Origin: Geodermatophilaceae bacterium
Lineage (GTDB): Bacteria > Actinomycetota > Actinomycetes > Mycobacteriales > Geodermatophilaceae
Direction of reading: 5' to 3'
DNA: 11,332 bases
Assembly: GCA_013813215.1 (NCBI GenBank)
Contig: JACCSC010000074.1
Span: forward strand, 1 to 11,332
Shown here: positions 5,814-11,332 of the stretch, piece by piece
Layout: each line of letters begins with the position of its first letter
Position numbering within the stretch: position 1 is the first letter of the stretch
Position numbers and translations under genes: made by a program
Notes under the pieces: model-generated
Told to the model about the DNA's origin: nothing
What the model saw: only the letters and a program-made list of their open reading frames with translations
Databases searched by the model: none

Positions 5814-5846
5814 GCCACGATCGTGGCGGCGCGTGAGGGTACCCTC
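5814..5846 (+). promoter_or_regulatory. Promoter of the phosphotransferase gene with two perfect palindromes
   Basis: TACCCT at 5840-5845 fits the actinobacterial -10 pattern and lies exactly 7 nt before the GTG start codon, so transcription probably begins at the start codon itself (leaderless mRNA). A 12-bp perfect palindrome GAGGGTACCCTC (5835-5846) covers this box. A second, 14-bp perfect palindrome GCCACGATCGTGGC (5814-5827) covers the place of the -35 element. Their centres are 20 bp apart, two helical turns, as for repressor sites. No regulator gene is visible nearby. Confidence 0.45.
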
Positions 5847-5852
5847 CCGCCC

Positions 5853-6953
5853 GTGACGACCGCCAGCAGGGGTTCGGCCGACTCTCCGAAACCGGCCACC
5901 GGGGCCAGCGGCATCGGCGGCGAGGCCGCCCCCGCGAGGGTCGTCGGGCCCTACCTGGCCAGCGCGTTGGCCGACGAGCGCTGGTCGCAGTGCACCGTCG
6001 AGCTCATCGCCGGAGGTATGTCCAACCTCACCTACGTGGTCTCCTCCGCCGCCGGGGACGTCGTCCTGCGCCGCCCTCCGACGAGTTCGGTGCTGCCCAC
6101 CGCGCACGACATGGCTCGCGAGCACCGGGTGCTGTCCGGTCTGGCCGGGACCGCGGTCCCTGTCCCTCGCACCCTGGCGCTGTGCGGCGATCCCGCGGTG
6201 CTCGGCGCCCCGTTCTACGTCATGGAGAAGGTCGACGGGGTGATCGTGTCCAAGGGCCTGCCGCCGGGCTTCGCCGACACCGCGGAGGACCGGACCGCGC
6301 TGGCCTGGGGTCTGGTCGACGTGCTGGCCGACCTGCACGCGGTGGACCCGGTGGCGGTGGGGTTGGGTGACTTCGGCCGGCCCGGGGGGTTCCTGGAACG
6401 CCAGGTTCGACGCTGGACCCGGCAGTGGGAGGCCAGCCGCGACCAGGACCGACCGCTGCTCGACGGGCTGGCCGCGGAGTTGACCGCGTCGGTCCCCGAC
6501 TCGCCGAGCGGTCCGATCGTGCACGGCGACTACCGGCTGGACAACTGCCTGCTCGATCCCGACGAGCCGGGGCGGATCCGTGCCGTGCTGGACTGGGAGA
6601 TGTCCACGCTGGGCGACCCGCTGGCCGATGTCGGTCTGCTGCTCGTCTACTGGCAGCAGCACGACGACGCCGTACCGCGGCCGACCGTGACGCCGCCGAT
6701 CACCGGGCTGCCGGGCTTCCCGAGCCGGCGCGCGGTGGCAGCGCGGTACGCCGAGCGCAGCGGCCGGGACATCAGCGCGCTGCCCTGGTACGTCGCCTTC
6801 GGTTTCTTCAAGCTGGCCGTCATCGTCACCGGGATCGTGGCCCGCGTCCGGGCCGGGGCGATGGCCGGCAAGGGCGATGCGAAGGTCGCCTCGCTGGTCG
6901 ACCCCCTGGCCGCACTCGGACGCGCGGCCCTGGCCGACCGCGACATCGCCTGA
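5853..6953 (+). CDS. Phosphotransferase family protein (APH/ACAD10-11-like kinase)
   Basis: A 366-residue kinase-like protein of the aminoglycoside phosphotransferase superfamily, subgroup related to the N-terminal domains of ACAD10/ACAD11. The nucleotide loop GGMSNLTY is at 54-61, the beta-3 strand VVLRRPP at 70-76 carries Arg where protein kinases have Lys (usual in this subgroup), the helix-C Glu lies in AREHRVL (88-94), the catalytic loop is HGDYRLDN (224-231, Asp226 and Asn231) and the metal-binding segment DWEMSTLGDPLAD (247-259). ACAD10/11-type kinases act on 4-hydroxy fatty acyl-CoA; whether this protein does so is unknown, and antibiotic resistance is not implied. The GTG at 5853 is chosen because a -10 box lies 7 nt before it and the preceding open frame overlaps opposite genes; GAGGG 13 nt upstream is too distant for a normal ribosome site. 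No counterpart stands here in M. tuberculosis. Confidence 0.88.
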   Translation: MTTASRGSADSPKPATGASGIGGEAAPARVVGPYLASALADERWSQCTVELIAGGMSNLTYVVSSAAGDVVLRRPPTSSVLPTAHDMAREHRVLSGLAGTAVPVPRTLALCGDPAVLGAPFYVMEKVDGVIVSKGLPPGFADTAEDRTALAWGLVDVLADLHAVDPVAVGLGDFGRPGGFLERQVRRWTRQWEASRDQDRPLLDGLAAELTASVPDSPSGPIVHGDYRLDNCLLDPDEPGRIRAVLDWEMSTLGDPLADVGLLLVYWQQHDDAVPRPTVTPPITGLPGFPSRRAVAARYAERSGRDISALPWYVAFGFFKLAVIVTGIVARVRAGAMAGKGDAKVASLVDPLAALGRAALADRDIA

Positions 6954-6971
6954 GCGGCGACCGGAACTGGC

Positions 6972-6977
6972 TATCCT
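6972..6977 (+). promoter_or_regulatory. -10 box (TATCCT) of the cei operon
   Basis: TATCCT matches the actinobacterial TANNNT pattern and ends 7 nt before an ATG at 6985, which would be the transcription start. This lies in the 45-nt gap after the phosphotransferase gene, so cei can be transcribed on its own. No clear -35 box. Confidence 0.45.
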
Positions 6978-6984
6978 GCCCCGC

Positions 6985-7002
6985 ATGAGGGGCCGGAGAT
7001 GA
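6985..7002 (+). CDS. Candidate leaderless five-codon mini-ORF ahead of cei
   Basis: An ATG exactly 7 nt after the TATCCT box opens the frame M-R-G-R-R-stop. Its TGA overlaps the cei ATG (ATGA). If transcription starts at this A, the mini-ORF would be translated leaderlessly and feed ribosomes to cei. The same bases hold AGGGG six nt before the cei ATG, so the simpler reading is a 14-nt leader with a Shine-Dalgarno. Confidence 0.25.
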   Translation: MRGRR

Positions 7003-7544
7003 GCACGCGATCGCCGTCGCGCCGATCCCTGCGCAGGCCGATCCCGCCGCTGATCTTCCTGCTGGTGCTGGCCCTGATCGCCCTCGGGGTGTGGTGGAAG
7101 GTACTCGAGCGGGCGGAGGAGCGCCGCGCCGCGGAGGCACCTCCGACGTGCCCGAGCGCCACCGCTCCGGTGTCCCTGGACCCGGCCTCGGTAGAGATCC
7201 GGGTCTACAACGCCTCGAACATCGAAGGTCTCGCGGCGCGGGTGGGCAACGAGTTGCAGGGCCGCGGGCTCAAGGTGAGCTCCGTGGCCAACGACCCCAC
7301 CGACCGCGACGTCCAGGGTGTCGGCGAGATCCGCTTCGGCGAGCTCGGCCGCAGCCAGGCGTTGTACGTCGCGGCGAACTTCCCCGGGCTGGTCTCGGTG
7401 CCCGACGGTCGGCCCGGCCCGGTCGTCGACGTGGCCCTCGGACCCGGGTACACCGGTCTGCTCCCGGCCGAGCAGGTCCCGGCGGCCTACGCCACCGCCG
7501 TCACGGCCGCGGCCAGCACCTCGGCGAGCTGTACACCGTCATGA
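6999..7544 (+). CDS. cei: Cei-like envelope protein with LytR_C domain
   Basis: A 181-residue single-pass membrane protein. A basic N-terminus (MSTRSPSRRSLRRP) precedes one transmembrane helix at about 17-34, placing the rest outside the membrane. Residues about 65-150 form a LytR C-terminal domain, starting VEIRVYNASNIEGLAARVGNEL with the usual VxVxNAS...GLA pattern. Cys51 and Cys178 flank the domain and could form a disulfide. The M. tuberculosis orthologue at the same locus is Rv2700, named cei for cell envelope integrity; LytR_C domains are otherwise found on cell-wall glycopolymer ligases, but this protein has no such catalytic domain. The ATG at 6999 has AGGGG six nt upstream and overlaps the stop of a tiny ORF. 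The stop overlaps the ATG of the next gene (ATGA), a strong sign of coupling. Confidence 0.88.
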   Translation: MSTRSPSRRSLRRPIPPLIFLLVLALIALGVWWKVLERAEERRAAEAPPTCPSATAPVSLDPASVEIRVYNASNIEGLAARVGNELQGRGLKVSSVANDPTDRDVQGVGEIRFGELGRSQALYVAANFPGLVSVPDGRPGPVVDVALGPGYTGLLPAEQVPAAYATAVTAAASTSASCTPS

Positions 7545-8167
7545 GCGCGTCCGTGGCCATCGCCTTCCGGCCCAGCGAGCACGGCTGGCACTTCCCGAAC
7601 CAGTGGACCAAGGGCGCTCCTGCGAGCATCTCCGGCATCACCGTCGGGCGGGTCTACGGCGGACTGTGCGGCGGCATGTGCGTCAGTGCGGCCAAGGCCT
7701 GGCACGCCGGCAAGCCGCTGCCGCAGACGCGGGAGGTGCCGTCCGACGGGCCCATCACCGCCATGTTGTGGGAAGCGCAGCTGCAGAGCATGGACCTGCC
7801 GCAGGGCCCGCTGCGATACCTGCGCCTGCAGCTACCCATGGCCGCGGCGGCCCGCCGCCGCTCGACGTTGGGCGCGGCGATCCCCGCCGTACGCCGGACG
7901 CTGCAGACGGGACGCGCGGCGCCGCTCGGGCTCGTCCGGGCGCTGTCCTGGAATCCGGCCGCCGTGGGGCAGCACCACGTCGTCCTGGTCTACCGGCTCG
8001 CCGTCAGCCAACCGGACCCGGCGCTACCGCCCACCGAGGTCGTCCTGTCGGCCTACGACCCCAACCACCCCGACGACAACCGGGTGCGGCTGCGCGTGGG
8101 GCCGGACGGCGCGATCGAGCACACCAGGTCCGGCAAGCCGGTCTACGCCCTGGTGCCCTTGACCTGA
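7541..8167 (+). CDS. Uncharacterised protein with possible papain/C39-like Cys-His-Asp pattern
   Basis: A 208-residue protein that I cannot place in a named family. It has no signal peptide or membrane helix, so it should be cytoplasmic. The N-terminus reads FRPSEHGWHFPN (9-20). A Gly/Cys block VYGGLCGGMCVSAAKAW (38-54) sits at the head of a helix, a histidine lies on a hydrophobic strand, QHHVVLVYRL (144-153), and VVLSAYDPNHPDDN (167-180) follows. Cys43, His145/146 and Asp173 or Asn175 occur in the order and local context of papain-fold and C39-like peptidases (Cys at a helix start, H-x-V-V on a strand, then DP). No Gln for the oxyanion hole is evident before the Cys. Activity is therefore a hypothesis; a pseudoenzyme is possible. 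The ATG overlaps the cei stop (ATGA), indicating co-translation. Its 3' end overlaps the converging suhB-like gene by 25 bases. Confidence 0.8.
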   Translation: MSASVAIAFRPSEHGWHFPNQWTKGAPASISGITVGRVYGGLCGGMCVSAAKAWHAGKPLPQTREVPSDGPITAMLWEAQLQSMDLPQGPLRYLRLQLPMAAAARRRSTLGAAIPAVRRTLQTGRAAPLGLVRALSWNPAAVGQHHVVLVYRLAVSQPDPALPPTEVVLSAYDPNHPDDNRVRLRVGPDGAIEHTRSGKPVYALVPLT

Positions 8168-8949
8168 GCGCGCAGTCCGGTGAGGACGGCGCACAGCGCG
8201 GGGTGCAGCTCCGGTCCCGCAGCCACCAGGCAGTCCGCCGCCGGTGGGGTTCCCGCCAGCCAGTCGACGACCGCCCCGGCCTCGCTGGCGATCAGCGCCC
8301 CGGCGGCGTAGTCCCAGTAGGACAGCCCTGCCTCGTAGTGCGCGTCGACCCGCCCGGCCGCGAGTTGGCACAGGTCCAGGGCCGCCGACCCGAGCCGCCG
8401 CAGGTCGCGGACCTGGGGCAACAGGCCGGCGGCGACCACCGCCTGATCGGCCCGGCGTACGGCGTCGTACCCGAACCCGGTCGAGACGAGGGCCTGACCG
8501 AGGATCGGCCCTGGCGTGCACCGCAACCGGGTGTCCCCTAGCCAGGCCCCCTCGCCGCGGACGGCGCGGAACAGCTCGCGGCTTTCCGGCTGGTACACCA
8601 CGCCCGCGACCACCGACCCGTCCACCTCCGCGGCGACGGACACGGCGTACCACGGTAGGCCGTACAGGTAGTTCACGGTGCCGTCGATCGGATCCAGCAC
8701 CCACCGCACCCCCGTCGTACCCGTGTGCGCCGCGCCCTCCTCGCCGAGGATCCCGTCGGAGGGCCGCAGCCGGGTCAGCTCCGCGACGAGCAGCTGCTCG
8801 CTGGCTCGGTCCATCGCGGTGACCACGTCGGTGGGACTGGACTTGACGTCGACCTGGTCGCCGGCCCGCGACCGGCCCGACCGGACCAGCTCACCGGCCT
8901 GCCGGGCCAGCCGTACGGCGAGCTCGAGCAGCTCGCGGTCGGTCGGCAC
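8143..8949 (-). CDS. suhB: Inositol monophosphatase family protein (SuhB-like)
   Basis: A 268-residue Mg2+-dependent phosphatase expected to release inositol from inositol phosphates, the last step of myo-inositol synthesis that feeds phosphatidylinositol and mycothiol in actinobacteria. Metal and catalytic motifs are intact: GEE at 69-71 (Glu70), DPIDGTVNY at 86-94 (Asp86, Asp89) and WDYAAG at 212-217 (Asp213). Length is typical. The M. tuberculosis gene at the same place, Rv2701c, is called suhB; related enzymes can also act on fructose-1,6-bisphosphate or histidinol phosphate, so the substrate is inferred. The GTG at 8949 is the only sensible start; it has no visible Shine-Dalgarno, and the protein begins MPTDRELLELAVRLA in the first family helix. 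It is divergent from ppgK with 65 nt between, and its TAG stop lies inside the 3' end of the converging peptidase-like gene. Confidence 0.92.
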   Translation of the reverse strand: MPTDRELLELAVRLARQAGELVRSGRSRAGDQVDVKSSPTDVVTAMDRASEQLLVAELTRLRPSDGILGEEGAAHTGTTGVRWVLDPIDGTVNYLYGLPWYAVSVAAEVDGSVVAGVVYQPESRELFRAVRGEGAWLGDTRLRCTPGPILGQALVSTGFGYDAVRRADQAVVAAGLLPQVRDLRRLGSAALDLCQLAAGRVDAHYEAGLSYWDYAAGALIASEAGAVVDWLAGTPPAADCLVAAGPELHPALCAVLTGLRAQVKGTRA

Positions 8950-9002
8950 CGGCTCATAGGACCACAGCGCGCACCGGCACCCCGCGCGGCCGGGCCCGGG
9001 CC

Positions 9003-9008
9003 TAAGGT
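9003..9008 (+). promoter_or_regulatory. -10 box (TAAGGT) of ppgK, leaderless start likely
   Basis: TAAGGT fits TANNNT and ends 6 nt before the ppgK ATG; no Shine-Dalgarno exists upstream of that ATG apart from bases inside the box. This supports a leaderless mRNA. A 10-bp GC palindrome (8993-9002) abuts the box. No -35 element recognised. Confidence 0.4.
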
Positions 9009-9014
9009 CGCCGC

Positions 9015-9809
9015 ATGGCGGCTGGCAGCGCGGACCCCGGCGATGCGGCGACCCGGAACCCCGGGCGGCGCGGACTCGGCGTCGACATCGGTGGCAGCGG
9101 GATCAAGGGCGGTCTGGTCGACCTCGACGCGGGCGTCCTCATCGGCGAGCGCCACCGGATCGATACCCCCCAGCCGGCCACCCCCCGTGCGGTGGGCGAG
9201 GTGGCGGGTCGGATCGTCGAGCACTTCGGGTGGACCGGCGAGGTAGGCCTGACCCTGCCCGCGGTCATCGTGGGTGGGGTCGCCCGCACGGCGGCCAACA
9301 TCGACCCGGCGTGGATCGGGACACAGACCCGCGAGGCGCTGGGCCGCTGCATCCCCGGGCCGGTCGAGGTGCTCAACGACGCGGACGCGGCGGGGCTGGC
9401 CGAGGTCAGGTTCGGGGCGGCGCGTGACGTCGCGGGGGTGGTCCTCGTTCTGACCTTCGGCACCGGAATCGGCAGCGCGCTGTTCGTCGGCGGGCGGCTG
9501 GTCCCCAACACCGAACTGGGCCACATCGACGTCGGTGGCGAGGACGGCGAGACGCTGGCCGCCGCCTCGGTCCGAGAGCGGCTGGAGTTGTCCTGGCCGC
9601 AGTGGGCGGCCCGCGTCGAGCAGTACCTCCAGCGGCTGGAACGCTTCCTCTGGCCCGATCTGATCGTCGTCGGCGGCGGGGTGAGCAAGCGGGCGGACAA
9701 GTGGTTGCCCTTGATCTCCCACCGCACGCCGATCGTCCCGGCACAGTTGCAGAACGCGGCCGGTATCGTCGGTGCTGCCCTCGCCGCGGCCGAGGATCGT
9801 GGCTACTGA
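9015..9809 (+). CDS. ppgK: Polyphosphate glucokinase (ROK family)
   Basis: A 264-residue ROK kinase that phosphorylates glucose to glucose-6-phosphate using inorganic polyphosphate or ATP. The phosphate-binding loop GVDIGGSGIKGGLVDL is at 22-37, the sugar-binding NDADAAGLAE at 121-130 with Asp122/Asp124 region as catalytic base, the second phosphate motif LTFGTGIGSALF at 146-157, and ELGH at 167-170. Features particular to the actinobacterial PPGK group are ELSWPQWAARV (191-201) and FLWPDLIVVGGGVSK (211-225). Length agrees with the family, and the M. tuberculosis gene Rv2702 (ppgK) stands at the same place between suhB and sigA. The ATG at 9015 is chosen because a -10 box lies 6 nt before it and it sits just upstream of the conserved loop. 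The first 19 residues are a variable tail. The gene appears to be transcribed separately from sigA. Confidence 0.95.
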   Translation: MAAGSADPGDAATRNPGRRGLGVDIGGSGIKGGLVDLDAGVLIGERHRIDTPQPATPRAVGEVAGRIVEHFGWTGEVGLTLPAVIVGGVARTAANIDPAWIGTQTREALGRCIPGPVEVLNDADAAGLAEVRFGAARDVAGVVLVLTFGTGIGSALFVGGRLVPNTELGHIDVGGEDGETLAAASVRERLELSWPQWAARVEQYLQRLERFLWPDLIVVGGGVSKRADKWLPLISHRTPIVPAQLQNAAGIVGAALAAAEDRGY

Positions 9810-9864
9810 ACGGTTTTCTCATGCATCTGACCGCCGACGGGCTCGCACAGGCGATTCGCGTAGC

Positions 9865-9870
9865 TACAAT
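9865..9870 (+). promoter_or_regulatory. -10 box (TACAAT) of the sigA promoter
   Basis: TACAAT is the best -10 hexamer in the window, close to the TATAAT consensus, in the 228-nt gap between ppgK and sigA. Transcription would start near 9877, leaving a leader of about 160 nt. The -35 region (about 9842-9847, CTCGCA) is weak. The stretch 9810-9830 is unusually AT-rich for this sequence. Confidence 0.55.
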
Positions 9871-9896
9871 AGACGGTGCCCCTTCTGGTATCGCCC

Positions 9897-9940
9897 GGAG
9901 GAGGACCCTCACCGGCCCAGCACGACGTTCGTCGTCGTGC
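9897..9940 (+). promoter_or_regulatory. sigA leader: orphan Shine-Dalgarno and hairpin
   Basis: GGAGGAGGA at 9897-9905 is a near-perfect ribosome binding site with no start codon at a usable distance after it. It is followed by a perfect 8-bp hairpin, GCACGACG (9920-9927) and CGTCGTGC (9933-9940), around a 5-nt loop TTCGT. Together they suggest a structured or ribosome-responsive leader. No known riboswitch family is recognised. Confidence 0.4.
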
Positions 9941-10037
9941 GGCAGCATGTTGTCGCCCATCGCGACGCCCTGGGCTACGTGCCCACCGACCGGCTCCCGC
10001 CGTTCGGCCGAAGAGCGGATCGCGTGAAAGGACCCGC

Positions 10038-11332
10038 GTGTCACCGGAGTCGACTTCCTCGTCCGGATCAGCCTCCCCCTCGTCCTTGCCCGGCGAGCTG
10101 CGACGTGACGGCTCGACCGTCGTAAGCCCTGCGGCCAGGACGCACCGCAGTCCGGTCCTGGCCGCGGCGTCCTCGCGCGCGACGGTCAGTGCCCAGGCGT
10201 CGCCGAGCGAGCAGCTGGCCGGCAAGGTCAAGCCGGCTGCGGCCGGCAAGCCGAAGGCCGCCCGCAAGGCCGATCCGGCCGGCAAAGCTGCGCCCGCGGC
10301 CAGTGCGGCCAAGTCCGGATCGGCGACGGCGCCCGCCAAGCGGACGACGTCGGGCGCCAAGCCGGCCGGTAAGGCGGTGGTTCGTACACCGCGAGCCGCC
10401 ACCCGCCCGCGCAAGGCCACCCCCGGCGAGCCGTCGTTGGCGGTCGTTGCGGTCGAGGTCGACGTGGTAGAGGTCGCGACCGCGGCCGACCAGTCGGTCA
10501 CGCTCGAGGTGGACATCGTCGAGGTGAACGTCGTCGAGGTCGCGGAAGGCTCGGGACTGACGATCGACGAGCCGGTGGAGCTGTCCACCACCGAGGAGGA
10601 CGCGGACTCCACCGAGGAGTCGGCCGACAGCAAGGACCCCAAGACCGCGGGCAGCGAGTTCGAGTGGGACGACGACGAGGAGTCCGAGGCGCTGCGGCAG
10701 GCCCGCAAGGACGCCGAGATGACTGCCTCGGCGGACTCGGTGCGGGCCTACCTGAAGCAGATCGGCAAGGTCGCGCTGCTCAACGCGGAGGAAGAGGTCG
10801 ACCTCGCGAAGCGGATTGAGGCCGGCCTGTACGCCGCCGAGCGGCTGCGCCTGGTCGACGAGGCCAAGGCGGCCGGCAAGAAGGGCGAGCAGGTCTCGCC
10901 GCAGCTGCGCCGCGACCTGAACTGGATCCTGCGCGACGGCGAGCGGGCCAAGAATCACCTGCTCGAGGCCAACCTGCGCCTCGTGGTCTCCCTGGCCAAG
11001 CGCTACACCGGTCGCGGGATGGCGTTCCTGGACCTCATCCAGGAGGGCAACCTCGGCCTGATCCGCGCGGTCGAGAAGTTCGACTACACCAAGGGCTACA
11101 AGTTCTCCACCTACGCCACGTGGTGGATCCGGCAGGCCATCACCCGGGCGATGGCCGACCAGGCCCGCACGATCCGGATCCCGGTGCACATGGTCGAGGT
11201 GATCAACAAGCTCGGCCGGATCCAGCGCGAGCTGCTGCAGGACCTCGGCCGCGAGCCCACCCCGGAGGAGCTCGCCAAGGAGATGGACATCACCCCGGAC
11301 AAGGTGCTGGAGATCCAGCAGTACGCCCGGGA
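10038..11332 (+). CDS. sigA: Principal RNA polymerase sigma factor SigA/HrdB (truncated at window end)
   Basis: The 431 visible codons encode the housekeeping sigma factor, which directs RNA polymerase to -10/-35 promoters. Residues 1-130 are a disordered Ser/Ala/Lys/Pro-rich tail with repeated AGK triplets, as in other actinobacterial primary sigmas. Residues 137-169 form a Val/Glu repeat (VEVDVVEV, LEVDIVEVNVVEV), and 180-220 are acidic. Region 1.2 starts at SVRAYLKQIG (234-243). Region 2 covers about 303-378: NHLLEANLRLVVSLAKRY, FLDLIQEGNLGLIRAVEKFDY split by the core-binding surface, and the -10 recognition stretch KFSTYATWWIRQAITRA (355-371). Region 3.0 is RTIRIPVHMVEVINKL. The rest of region 3 and region 4 lie outside. 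The GTG at 10038 follows AAAGGA by five nt. A longer in-frame start at GTG 9876 is rejected because codons between have poor GC bias at third positions. Confidence 0.95.
   Translation, partial: MSPESTSSSGSASPSSLPGELRRDGSTVVSPAARTHRSPVLAAASSRATVSAQASPSEQLAGKVKPAAAGKPKAARKADPAGKAAPAASAAKSGSATAPAKRTTSGAKPAGKAVVRTPRAATRPRKATPGEPSLAVVAVEVDVVEVATAADQSVTLEVDIVEVNVVEVAEGSGLTIDEPVELSTTEEDADSTEESADSKDPKTAGSEFEWDDDEESEALRQARKDAEMTASADSVRAYLKQIGKVALLNAEEEVDLAKRIEAGLYAAERLRLVDEAKAAGKKGEQVSPQLRRDLNWILRDGERAKNHLLEANLRLVVSLAKRYTGRGMAFLDLIQEGNLGLIRAVEKFDYTKGYKFSTYATWWIRQAITRAMADQARTIRIPVHMVEVINKLGRIQRELLQDLGREPTPEELAKEMDITPDKVLEIQQYAR
10446..10544 (+). repeat. Degenerate Val/Glu repeat within the sigA N-terminal extension
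   Basis: GTCGAGGTCGACGTGGTAGA and a related block of GTCGAGGT-type units encode alternating Val and acidic residues, residues 137-169 of SigA. The alternation predicts an amphipathic beta strand or adhesive segment, unlike the Lys/Ala tail before it. Repeat units are imperfect at the DNA level. Confidence 0.6.

Noticed and set aside
4569..5852. The phosphotransferase frame is open back to 4569, suggesting a 794-residue fusion protein.
   Set aside because: The extra part is antisense to DUF3710, dut and DUF4193, all of which have clear family motifs. The domain begins after 5853 and a promoter lies directly before that GTG.
5853..6953. Aminoglycoside resistance gene.
   Set aside because: The APH fold motifs are of the ACAD10/11-like group (VLRRPP, DWEMSTLGDPLAD), which is a metabolic kinase group; nothing suggests antibiotic substrates or mobility.
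9876..10037. A longer sigA start at GTG 9876, only 5 nt after the TACAAT box, in frame and without stops.
   Set aside because: Codons in this stretch often end in A or T (GGA, CGT, GCA, TGT), unlike all genes here, the peptide is Arg/Pro/Cys-rich, and GTG 10038 has an ideal ribosome binding site.
10068..11189. A 373-codon open frame on the minus strand.
   Set aside because: It is antisense to sigA, whose protein is unmistakable; the translation is low-complexity Arg/Gly/Leu-rich with no motif.

Overview
The window is about 70% G+C with strongly GC-biased third codon positions, GTG/TTG starts and 1-4 nt gene overlaps, as expected of a high-GC actinobacterium. The gene families and their order match the sigA neighbourhood known from Mycobacterium tuberculosis (Rv2693c to Rv2703: DUF3159, OB-fold, DUF3710, dut, DUF4193, cei, suhB, ppgK, sigA). 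The presence of extra genes not found at that locus in mycobacteria points to a different order of Actinomycetia. I cannot name the genus.

Layout. The minus-strand left part holds a truncated DUF3159 membrane protein gene (cut by the window edge), a small OB-fold gene just upstream of it, and a probable Tat-exported lipoprotein alpha/beta hydrolase. Divergent from the hydrolase, a plus-strand pair of CNNM/CorC-type membrane proteins (1706-4077) probably handles divalent cations. Their stop/start overlap makes them one translational unit. Converging on them is a minus-strand group: DUF4193 zinc-ribbon protein, dUTPase (dut) and DUF3710. A 23-nt imperfect tandem repeat lies between DUF4193 and dut.

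On the right, plus-strand genes follow: an ACAD10/11-type phosphotransferase, the envelope protein Cei (LytR_C domain), and a 208-residue protein with a possible Cys/His/Asp peptidase-like pattern, translationally coupled to Cei. An inositol monophosphatase (suhB-like, minus) converges on these and is divergent from polyphosphate glucokinase (ppgK). The principal sigma factor sigA begins at 10038 and runs off the right edge.

The genes do not form one pathway. They are a conserved housekeeping neighbourhood (nucleotide-pool sanitation, envelope integrity, inositol phosphate hydrolysis, glucose phosphorylation, primary transcription) with lineage-specific insertions. The most interesting points are the uncharacterised peptidase-like gene, several actinobacterial TANNNT boxes placed 6-7 nt before start codons (leaderless or near-leaderless transcripts, one with a five-codon mini-ORF), a TTA-containing upstream ORF plus hairpins before the CNNM operon, paired palindromes over the phosphotransferase promoter, the repeat after DUF4193, and an elaborate sigA leader. 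I see no tRNA, rRNA, CRISPR array, insertion sequence or prophage.
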